A stretch of DNA of 7,362 bases from Microbacteriaceae bacterium (GTDB lineage: Bacteria > Actinomycetota > Actinomycetes > Actinomycetales > Microbacteriaceae), in NCBI GenBank assembly GCA_012719255.1, contig JAAYAS010000235.1, positions 1-7,362 on the forward strand, written 5' to 3'. Within the stretch, counting starts at the first letter, position 1; the number at the start of each line of letters is the position of its first letter. A program made the position numbers and the translations under genes. The notes below the pieces were generated by a model that worked only from the letters and a program-made list of their open reading frames with translations, was not told the origin of the DNA and ran no database searches. Of this stretch, positions 1 through 4,492 are shown piece after piece.

Positions 1-42
1 CGACGCGGCCCCCGCATCCGATCGGATGCGGGGGCCGCGTCG
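1..42. terminator. 42-bp perfect palindrome, probable terminator of the cupin gene
   Basis: Positions 1-20 are the exact reverse complement of 23-42, and the central AT is itself symmetric, so all 42 bases form a perfect inverted repeat. As RNA it would fold into a stem of about 19 bp with a GATC loop. It starts 14 nt past the cupin stop codon (minus strand), where an intrinsic terminator is expected. No T tract follows on the plus side, which is common for terminators in high-GC actinobacteria. Its symmetry means it could also terminate a gene coming from the left, outside the window. The repeat touches the window edge, so it may be longer. Confidence 0.75.
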
Positions 43-56
43 TCGTGGACGGGCGC

Positions 57-425
57 CTACGGGATGAGCGCCACCTTGCGCAGCGCGGGCGTGTGCACGG
101 TCCAGTAGGTGCGCATCCCGGTCTCGAGCCGCACGATCGAGCCGGCGTGCACCTTGATCGACGGATGCGCGGGCTCGATGAAGTCGATCGTCGCCTCGCC
201 CGAGACGACGACGAAGATCTCCTCGGTCTCGGTCTCGCGCATCTCGCCCTGGCTGATCTGCCAGACGCCGAGCTCGGCGCCGGCGTACTCGCCGAGCGTC
301 GTCCAGCCGGTCTCGAGGCCCTCGGTGGGCTCGTGCTCGGCGGGCACCGCCTCGAACTCGAGCGGCAGGGTGTGGGCGTCGACCATCCGCGCGGCGGCGA
401 ACGGCTCGAGGGTCTCGTCGGTCAT
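57..425 (-). CDS. Cupin domain protein, Cupin_3 (DUF861, EutQ-like) type
   Basis: A 122-aa protein forming a single small beta-barrel. Residues about 45-118 match the Cupin_3 pattern: G-x-W-Q-x-S-x-G at 53-60, EEIFVVVSGEATI at 68-80, then G-S-I-V at 95-98 and TYWTVHTPALRKVAL at 106-120, like the 'T-W-V-x-x-x-RK' end of that family. The histidines of the classical cupin metal site are absent (E/T/R residues at 63-67, T at 106), so metal binding is doubtful. No signal peptide or membrane segment is seen, so it is presumably cytosolic. The ATG at 425 is chosen because conservation starts near it and GGAG lies 4 nt upstream. It sits 76 nt after the methyltransferase on the same strand and may be co-transcribed. 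Substrate and reaction are unknown. The family placement is firm, the function is not. Confidence 0.85.
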   Translation of the reverse strand: MTDETLEPFAAARMVDAHTLPLEFEAVPAEHEPTEGLETGWTTLGEYAGAELGVWQISQGEMRETETEEIFVVVSGEATIDFIEPAHPSIKVHAGSIVRLETGMRTYWTVHTPALRKVALIP

Positions 426-442
426 GGGTCTCCGATCGGTCG

Positions 443-471
443 GCATCCGGCCCTCGTCGCGAGCCGGATGC
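443..471. repeat. Inverted repeat (9-bp arms) between methyltransferase and cupin genes
   Basis: Arms 443-451 and 463-471 are exact reverse complements (core GCATCCGG / CCGGATGC) around an 11-nt loop. It lies 30 nt after the methyltransferase stop and about 17 nt before the cupin start, both read on the minus strand. It may attenuate or terminate transcription between the two genes, or protect the processed message. No TANNNT -10 hexamer is visible between it and the cupin ATG, so complete termination here would leave the cupin gene without an obvious promoter. Confidence 0.5.
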
Positions 472-501
472 GGGTGGGGCCGCCGCGGCCGTGCGGCGGC
501 G

Positions 502-1110
502 TCAGCGCAGGCGCTCGATGCGCAGGATACGGAATCCGCCTGAGGTCGAGGCCCGCTCGACCGCGAAGCCGTCGCCGAGCGAGTCGGCGAGCCGCCGCTG
601 CAGCGAATCGGCACCGAGGTGCTTGCCCACCACGAGCCGCGCCTCGCCGCCCGGCGCGAGCCGCGGCAGCCAGGTCGCGAGCAGCTCGTCGAGCGCCGGC
701 TTGCCGATGCGGATCGGCGGGTTCGACCAGATGACGTCGAACTCGAGCCCGGCCGGCACCTCGTCGGCGGTCACCGCCCGCACCCGGTTGAGCCCAAGGC
801 GCTCGGCGTTGCGGCGGGTGAGCTCGAGGGCGCGCTCGTTCACGTCGATCGCCCACACGTCGAGCCCGGGGGAGTCGAGAGCGAGCGCGAGGGCGATCGG
901 CCCCCAGCCGCAGCCGAGGTCGAGGGCCGCGCCGGTCGAGGGCGGGTCGGGCGCCTCGTCGAGCAGGATGCGCGTGGCCTTGTCGAGCCGGTCGCCGCTG
1001 AACACCGCGTTCGCGGTCGTCACCGCGACGTCGTGGCCGCGCAGCCGCACCTCGAGCTCGCGGGTGACGAGTTCGCCCTCGGGCTGCGCGCTGAAGTAGT
1101 GCTCGGTCAT
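502..1110 (-). CDS. SAM-dependent methyltransferase, single-domain RsmC/YbxB-like (MTS family)
   Basis: A 202-aa class I Rossmann methyltransferase, predicted to methylate a guanine N2. By family this is probably in 16S rRNA (E. coli RsmC modifies G1207). The SAM-binding motif I is LDLGCGWGPIALALA (residues 63-77), the acidic residue after the second strand is D89 in AIDVNERAL, and motif IV is S-N-P-P-I-R-I-G-K (129-137). That last motif is the YbxB-type version of the NPPF/Y catalytic signature. N-terminal residues 1-45 (HYFSAQPEGE ... F-S-x-D-R-L-D) match the substrate-side segment of this family. E. coli RsmC is about 340 aa with a duplicated domain. This is the short single-domain form usual in Gram-positives, so the exact rRNA target is not certain. 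The ATG at 1110 lacks a Shine-Dalgarno but has a -10 hexamer 7 nt upstream, suggesting a leaderless mRNA. It is divergent from hflX. Confidence 0.88.
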   Translation of the reverse strand: MTEHYFSAQPEGELVTRELEVRLRGHDVAVTTANAVFSGDRLDKATRILLDEAPDPPSTGAALDLGCGWGPIALALALDSPGLDVWAIDVNERALELTRRNAERLGLNRVRAVTADEVPAGLEFDVIWSNPPIRIGKPALDELLATWLPRLAPGGEARLVVGKHLGADSLQRRLADSLGDGFAVERASTSGGFRILRIERLR

Positions 1111-1117
1111 GCAGAGA

Positions 1118-1123
1118 ACCCTA
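1118..1123 (-). promoter_or_regulatory. -10 element TAGGGT, leaderless methyltransferase promoter
   Basis: On the minus strand TAGGGT (TANNNT class) is followed by 7 nt (TCTCTGC) and then the ATG at 1110. With a normal -10 to +1 distance, transcription would begin at or within a few bases of the start codon. There is no Shine-Dalgarno in this space. No clear -35 (TTGACA-like) is visible 16-18 bp upstream. Confidence 0.6.
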
Positions 1124-1178
1124 GTGCGCGGGCGGCGAACAGCGGCGCCCTCGCGGCATGCGCGGGGCCGCCGCCGCG

Positions 1179-1184
1179 TACGAT
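1179..1184 (+). promoter_or_regulatory. -10 element TACGAT, leaderless hflX promoter
   Basis: TACGAT (TANNNT class) ends 9 nt before the ATG at 1194, and no Shine-Dalgarno lies between. The transcript would start within a few bases of the start codon. This also argues against the in-frame ATG at 1158, which lies upstream of the -10. The hexamer is back to back with the methyltransferase -10, in an 83-bp divergent intergenic region. No recognisable -35 is seen. Confidence 0.55.
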
Positions 1185-1193
1185 GTCCCGAAC

Positions 1194-2954
1194 ATGCCTG
1201 ATACCCCCGACACCCCCGCCGACGGCGGCACCGACCGCCCGGCCCCGCTCCACGACCGCGCCCCGCAGCACGACGACGTGCGGCCCGGCGACGCGCAGCG
1301 CGACGACGTGATCGAGCGCATCCTCGCCCGCGGCGAATCGTCGCGCGGCCGCACGACGCTCTTCCCCGCCCGCTCGGGCGCCGCCGACGGTGCCGCGGGC
1401 GAGGGCGGCGCGCCCCGCCTCGCCGGCCGGGCCGAGGCGCTGCAGCGCGACGCCGCCGGCGACTCCGACGCCGACGGCCTGCAGCTCGACCGCGCCGAGC
1501 GCGCCTCGCTGCAGCGCGTCGACGGCCTGTCGACCGAGCTCGAGGACGTCACCGAGGTCGAGTACCGGCAGGTGCGCCTCGAGCAGGTCGTGCTCATCGG
1601 CGTCTACTCGGCCGGTTCGCAGCGCGACGCCGAGAACTCGCTGCAGGAGCTCGCCGCGCTCTGCGAGACCGCCGGCGCGCAGGTGCTCGACGGCGTGCTC
1701 CAGCGCCGCCCGCACCCCGACCCCGCCACCTACCTCGGCCGCGGCAAGACCGACGAGCTCCGCGAGATCGTGCAGGCGACCGGCGCCGACACCGTCGTCG
1801 CCGACACCGAGCTCGCGCCGAGCCAGCGCCGCGCCCTCGAGGACGCGGTGAAGGTGAAGGTGATCGACCGCACCGCCGTGATCCTCGACATCTTCAGCCA
1901 GCACGCCAAGAGCCGTGAGGGCAAGGCGCAGGTCGAGCTCGCGCAGCTCGAGTACCTGCTGCCCCGCCTGCGCGGCTGGGGAACCTCGATGTCGCGGCAG
2001 GCCGGCGGCCAGGTCTCCGGCGGCGCCGGCATGGGCTCCCGCGGCCCCGGTGAGACGAAGCTCGAGCTCGACCGCCGTCGCATCCACATCCGGATGGCGA
2101 AGCTGCGCCGCGAGATCGCCGCGATGAAGACCGCGCGCGACACGAAGCGCGCCCGTCGCGGCCGCAACCTCGTGCCGGCCGCCGCGATCGTCGGCTACAC
2201 GAACGCCGGCAAGTCGTCGCTGCTCAACCGCATCACCCGCGCCGGCGTGCTCGTCGAGAACCAGCTGTTCGCCACCCTCGACGCGACGGTGCGCCGCACC
2301 GAGACCCCCGACGGCCGGCCCTACACGCTCGCCGACACCGTCGGCTTCGTGCGGAACCTGCCCCACCAGCTCGTCGAGGCGTTCCGCTCCACCCTCGAGG
2401 AGGTCGCCGACTCGGATGTGCTCGTGCACGTCGTCGACGGCGCCCATCCCGACCCGGCCGCGCAGATCGCGACGGTGCGCGAGGTGATCGGCGAGATCGA
2501 CGCCCGCGATCTGCCCGAGCTCGTGGTGTTCAACAAGGCCGACCTCATCGACGACGACCGCCGCCTCGAGCTGCGCGGCCTCGAGCCGGGCTGCGTGTTC
2601 GTCTCGGCGCGCACCGGCGAGGGCGTCGGCGAGCTGCTCGAGCGCATCGCCGGGATGCTGCCGGTGCTCGACGTCGAGGTCGAGCTCGTGATCCCCTTCG
2701 ATCGCGGCGACCTCGTCTCGCTCGTGCACGACCGCGGCGGCGTGATCACGCAGTCGCACGAGGCCGACGGCACGCACCTGCGCGCCCGCGTGCATCCCGA
2801 TCAGCTCGGGCTGTTCGAGCCCTACCGCGTCGGCGGCGAGCCCGCGCCCGAGCGCGCGCGGCCCGGCGTGCGCCGCCGCCCGCGCGGCGCCGACGAGGAC
2901 GCGGCGCCCGAGCGGGTGCTCGACCTGCCGCGCCACGACGCCGAGTCGCGGTAG
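1194..2954 (+). CDS. hflX: Ribosome-associated GTPase HflX
   Basis: A 586-aa GTPase of the Obg-HflX superfamily that binds the 50S subunit and splits stalled or stressed ribosomes; it acts in the cytosol. The HflX N-terminal domain spans about 125-310, with GRGKTDEL (182-189), the glycine-rich GGQVSGGAGMGSRGPGETK (271-289) and a basic coiled-coil helix (about 290-325). The GTPase domain has G1 GYTNAGKSS (334-342), G2 FATLDAT (359-365), G3 DTVGF (381-385), G4 NKAD (447-450) and G5 SAR (471-473). A C-terminal subdomain ends near 545. The first 120 residues are an acidic, low-complexity extension absent from E. coli HflX (426 aa), and residues 546-586 form a charged tail. Such extensions are common in actinobacterial HflX. 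The ATG at 1194 is preferred over an in-frame ATG at 1158 because of the -10 hexamer between them. It is convergent with lexA, a common actinobacterial neighbour. Confidence 0.96.
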   Translation: MPDTPDTPADGGTDRPAPLHDRAPQHDDVRPGDAQRDDVIERILARGESSRGRTTLFPARSGAADGAAGEGGAPRLAGRAEALQRDAAGDSDADGLQLDRAERASLQRVDGLSTELEDVTEVEYRQVRLEQVVLIGVYSAGSQRDAENSLQELAALCETAGAQVLDGVLQRRPHPDPATYLGRGKTDELREIVQATGADTVVADTELAPSQRRALEDAVKVKVIDRTAVILDIFSQHAKSREGKAQVELAQLEYLLPRLRGWGTSMSRQAGGQVSGGAGMGSRGPGETKLELDRRRIHIRMAKLRREIAAMKTARDTKRARRGRNLVPAAAIVGYTNAGKSSLLNRITRAGVLVENQLFATLDATVRRTETPDGRPYTLADTVGFVRNLPHQLVEAFRSTLEEVADSDVLVHVVDGAHPDPAAQIATVREVIGEIDARDLPELVVFNKADLIDDDRRLELRGLEPGCVFVSARTGEGVGELLERIAGMLPVLDVEVELVIPFDRGDLVSLVHDRGGVITQSHEADGTHLRARVHPDQLGLFEPYRVGGEPAPERARPGVRRRPRGADEDAAPERVLDLPRHDAESR

Positions 2955-2989
2955 GGGCGTCGTGCCCGGCAGCGCCCGCGGCCGGCCGA

Positions 2990-3628
2990 CTAGACCGCGC
3001 GGAGCACGGCGACGACCTTGCCGAGGATCTCGGCGCGGTCGCCGAGGATCGGCTCGAACGCCGAGTTGCGCGGGAGCAGCCAGGTGTGGCCGTCGCGCTG
3101 GCGGAAGGTCTTCACCGTCGCCTCGCCGTCGAGCATCGCGGCGACGATCTCGCCGTTCGAGGCGTTGCGCTGCTGCCGCACGACCACCCAGTCGCCGTCG
3201 CAGATCGCGGCGTCGATCATCGAGTCGCCGACGACCTGCAGGAGGAACAGCTCGCCGCCGCCGACGATCTGCCGGGGGAGCGGGAAGTAGTCGTCGACCT
3301 GCTGCTCGGCGGTGATCGGGATGCCTGCGGCGATGCGGCCGACGACCGGCACGACGACCGACTCGCTCGGCGTCGGCGGGTCGGGCTGCTCGGAGGTGGG
3401 CACCTCGACGAGCAGCTCGATGGTGCGGGCCTGGTTCGACGAGCGGCGCAGGAAGCCGCGGTTCTCGAGCTGCGTGAGCTGGTAGGCGACCGACGACGAC
3501 GAGGCGAGCCCGGCGGCGTCGCCGATCTCCCGGATCGACGGCGCGTAGCCGTGCCGCGCGATGTGCTCGGCGATCACGCCGAGCACGCGCTCCTGCACCT
3601 CGGTGAGCGGCTTGCGGTGGACGGTCAT
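2990..3628 (-). CDS. lexA: LexA, SOS response transcriptional repressor and self-cleaving protease
   Basis: A 212-aa repressor that binds SOS operators as a dimer. When stimulated by RecA-ssDNA filaments it cleaves itself and releases the DNA-damage regulon. An N-terminal winged helix-turn-helix covers residues about 6-70 (LTEVQERVLGVI, then PSIREIGDAAGLASSSSVAYQL). A short linker at 72-92 is rich in E/P/S. The C-terminal S24 peptidase domain follows, with cleavage site Ala101-Gly102 in GRIAAGIP, catalytic Ser136 in GDSMID and Lys173 in ATVKTF. All key residues are present. The ATG at 3628 is chosen because GAGGAG lies 5 nt upstream. An in-frame ATG at 3703 would add 25 residues but has no comparable ribosome site. 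The gene is divergent from the LysM gene and convergent with hflX (35-bp gap, no strong hairpin). An operator-like sequence at 3768-3783 overlapping the putative -35 suggests autoregulation. Confidence 0.97.
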   Translation of the reverse strand: MTVHRKPLTEVQERVLGVIAEHIARHGYAPSIREIGDAAGLASSSSVAYQLTQLENRGFLRRSSNQARTIELLVEVPTSEQPDPPTPSESVVVPVVGRIAAGIPITAEQQVDDYFPLPRQIVGGGELFLLQVVGDSMIDAAICDGDWVVVRQQRNASNGEIVAAMLDGEATVKTFRQRDGHTWLLPRNSAFEPILGDRAEILGKVVAVLRAV

Positions 3629-3742
3629 CGGGGCTCCTCGCGGTCGGGGCGGGCGGGTGCGGGCCGCATCGGATGCGCCTTCGGATCGTCGCGGGGACGA
3701 CATGTCGGAGGCTCGTGGTCCTTTGGTCGTGCACCTGCTTCG

Positions 3743-3771
3743 ACGGTAGTCGAGGCGCCGGTGCGGGACAA
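3743..3771 (-). promoter_or_regulatory. Candidate lexA promoter, TTGTCC-N17-TACCGT
   Basis: Read on the minus strand, TTGTCC (3771-3766) is a -35 with the TTG core. It is separated by exactly 17 bp from TACCGT (3748-3743), a TANNNT -10. Transcription would start near 3736, giving a leader of about 108 nt before the GAGGAG site and the lexA ATG. The -35 is inside the operator-like sequence 3768-3783. The -10 is inside a second inverted repeat, TCGAC-N4-GTCGA, at 3740-3753. The assignment is by eye from consensus and spacing. Confidence 0.5.
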
Positions 3772-3783
3772 ACAGGTGTTCGA
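3768..3783. promoter_or_regulatory. LexA operator (SOS box) A, lexA-proximal
   Basis: ACAAACAGGTGTTCGA on the plus strand reads TCGAACACCTGTTTGT on the lexA strand. It matches the actinobacterial SOS box TCGAAC-N4-GTTCGA at 10 of 12 defined positions, including the full AAC/GTT core. It lies 140 bp upstream of the lexA ATG and overlaps the candidate -35, as expected for autorepression. Binding by this LexA is inferred from family knowledge. Confidence 0.75.
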
Positions 3784-3815
3784 GCGTGTCGCGCGATCCG
3801 TCATCGAACTTCTGC

Positions 3816-3845
3816 TTGCATCCACCGCCGGTTCGAAGATATATT
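3816..3845 (+). promoter_or_regulatory. Candidate promoter of the LysM gene, TTGCAT-N18-TATATT
   Basis: TTGCAT (3816-3821) keeps the TTG core of a -35. TATATT (3840-3845) matches TATAAT at 5 of 6 positions, 18 bp downstream. It sits in the most A/T-rich stretch of the window. Transcription would start near 3852, leaving a leader of roughly 47 nt with a strong ribosome site (AAGGAG at 3887-3892, 6 nt before the ATG). The -10 lies wholly within SOS box B, so LexA binding should block it. Confidence 0.6.
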
Positions 3846-3848
3846 CGA
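3833..3848. promoter_or_regulatory. LexA operator (SOS box) B, overlapping the LysM gene -10
   Basis: TCGAAGATATATTCGA matches TCGAAC-N4-GTTCGA at 10 of 12 defined positions. The two mismatches are the inner C and G of the core (G and A here). It is a near-perfect palindrome with TCGAA/TTCGA arms. It covers the TATATT -10 candidate and lies 50 bp before the LysM start codon, a position suited to repression. Confidence 0.65.
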
Positions 3849-3861
3849 AACAGACGTTCGA
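3846..3861. promoter_or_regulatory. LexA operator-like site C
   Basis: CGAAACAGACGTTCGA keeps the AAC-N4-GTTCGA core of the SOS box (9 of 12 defined positions) and overlaps box B by 3 bp. It belongs to the longer repeat that also contains box A (AAACAG-N2-GTTCGAGCGTGT), so the two probably share an origin or binding function. It would sit at about -6 to +10 of the inferred LysM transcript. It is weaker than A or B and may be a secondary site. Confidence 0.4.
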
Positions 3862-3898
3862 GCGTGTTCGACTCGAACGCACTCCGAAGGAGATTGAG

Positions 3899-4249
3899 AT
3901 GACCGCCACCCCGCTGCACCGCACCGCCCGCCCCGAGCTCCGGCTCACCGTGCGCGGCCGCCGCGTGCTCGCGACGCTGCTGCTCGCACCCGTCGCGCTC
4001 GGCATCGGCGCCGGTCTCGCCCAGCTGCCGGCGGCGTTCGCCGGCGACCCGGCCGTCACCGCCGTCGGCGAGCGCGAGACCTTCGAGGTCCGCACCGTCG
4101 CCCAGGGCGAGACGCTCTGGGCCATCGCCGAGTCGATCGCCGGCGACCGCGACGTCCGCGACGTCGTGCACGAGATCATGCGCCTCAACAACCTGTCGAC
4201 CGCCTCGCTGCAGGCCGGCCAGCGCCTCGCGCTGCCCAACCTCGACTGA
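3899..4249 (+). CDS. LysM-domain membrane protein, putative SOS-induced cell-division inhibitor (YneA/ChiZ-like)
   Basis: A 116-aa protein. The N-terminus is basic (R8, R11, R15, R19-22). One hydrophobic segment covers about 23-48 (VLATLLLAPVALGIGAGLAQ...) and ends in AFA-GD, a possible signal-peptidase site. A single LysM domain at about 64-113 includes GETLWAIAESI (70-80) and ends LQAGQRLALP (104-113). The positive-inside charges place the LysM outside the membrane, where it would bind peptidoglycan. The ATG at 3899 has AAGGAG 6 nt upstream. It is divergent from lexA with operator-like sites over its promoter. That position, small size and TM-plus-LysM layout are shared with B. subtilis YneA and M. 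tuberculosis Rv2719c/ChiZ, which are SOS-induced division inhibitors. The inferred role is to delay septation while DNA is repaired. The LysM and TM calls are seen directly; the function is inferred. No separate hydrolase domain is visible. Confidence 0.9.
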   Translation: MTATPLHRTARPELRLTVRGRRVLATLLLAPVALGIGAGLAQLPAAFAGDPAVTAVGERETFEVRTVAQGETLWAIAESIAGDRDVRDVVHEIMRLNNLSTASLQAGQRLALPNLD

Positions 4250-4292
4250 CGACCGCGCGGTCCGCGCGCGAGGCGCGGGCCGCCCCGAGCCT

Positions 4293-4320
4293 CCGCACCG
4301 GCTTCACGGCACCGGTGCGG
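4293..4320 (+). terminator. Hairpin 1 after the LysM gene (9-bp stem)
   Basis: CCGCACCGG (4293-4301) pairs exactly with CCGGTGCGG (4312-4320) around a 10-nt loop. It begins 43 nt after the LysM stop codon. It has no T tract, so it is a plausible but weak terminator in this GC context. Confidence 0.55.
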
Positions 4321-4350
4321 GTGGGACCCCACGCACACCGCCGCCGTGCG

Positions 4351-4379
4351 GGGCGCGGAGCCACCCGGGCTCCGCGCCC
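4351..4379 (+). terminator. Hairpin 2 after the LysM gene (12-bp perfect stem)
   Basis: GGGCGCGGAGCC (4351-4362) pairs perfectly with GGCTCCGCGCCC (4368-4379) around the 5-nt loop ACCCG. It lies about 100 nt past the LysM stop and about 100 nt before the hisC promoter, so it separates the SOS unit from the histidine cluster. It is upstream of the hisC -10, so it is not a leader attenuator for a transcript from that promoter. Confidence 0.65.
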
Positions 4380-4480
4380 TCGGCGCGGGTGCGATCGGGC
4401 GGCGCGCGCGATCCGGCGCCCGGCCGCGATCGGCCCGCACCGCCGCCGTCGCCGCGCCCGGCCGGCGCCGCGCCCCGTCG

Positions 4481-4486
4481 TAGACT
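4481..4486 (+). promoter_or_regulatory. -10 element TAGACT, leaderless hisC promoter
   Basis: TAGACT (TANNNT class) is followed by 6 nt (GGAGCA) and the hisC ATG at 4493, so transcription would begin at the start codon. The GGAG in this gap is only 2 nt from the ATG, too close for a normal Shine-Dalgarno. The upstream 60 bp are almost all G/C with no clear -35. This appears to be the main promoter of the his cluster, because the hisC-hisB gap contains no TA dinucleotide at all. Confidence 0.65.
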
Positions 4487-4492
4487 GGAGCA

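Larger units (their letters stand above)
3770..3867 (+). repeat. 20-bp direct repeat, two copies (3770-3789 and 3848-3867)
   Basis: AAACAG-N2-GTTCGAGCGTGT occurs at 3770-3789 and again at 3848-3867, with 18 of 20 bases identical and only the two central bases (GT versus AC) differing. The copies are 78 bp apart in the lexA/LysM intergenic region. Each carries an operator-like AAC-N4-GTTCGA core, and the GAGCGTGT flank is conserved beyond the operator. Confidence 0.85.

Noticed and set aside
1158..1193. Earlier in-frame ATG for hflX adding 12 residues
   Set aside because: The TACGAT -10 candidate lies between it and the ATG at 1194. There is no ribosome site ahead of 1158 and the added residues are not conserved-looking.
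2955..2989. Terminator in the 35-bp hflX/lexA convergent gap
   Set aside because: Only short GC inversions (such as GGGCG/CGCCC) are present, no better than chance at this base composition.
3629..3703. Longer lexA start adding 25 residues (ATG at 3703)
   Set aside because: It has no purine-rich ribosome site at the right spacing, whereas the ATG at 3628 has GAGGAG 5 nt upstream. Some actinobacterial LexA proteins do have N-terminal extensions, so it is not fully excluded.
1107..3734. Minus-strand 875-aa open frame antisense to hflX and overlapping lexA
   Set aside because: Composition is low-complexity (A/R/G/V/L/H/E/D rich), typical of the antisense frame of a GC-rich gene. It overlaps two well-supported genes and shows no recognisable domain.
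3804..3819. TCGAACTTCTGCTTGC as a further full SOS box
   Set aside because: Only the left half-site is intact, and the right half keeps just the G, T and G positions. It is mentioned as part of the cluster but not annotated as an operator.
4253..4268. CGCGCGG-T-CCGCGCG inverted repeat just after the LysM stop
   Set aside because: The arms are separated by a single base and built of alternating GC. This is common by chance here and weaker than the hairpins at 4293 and 4351.
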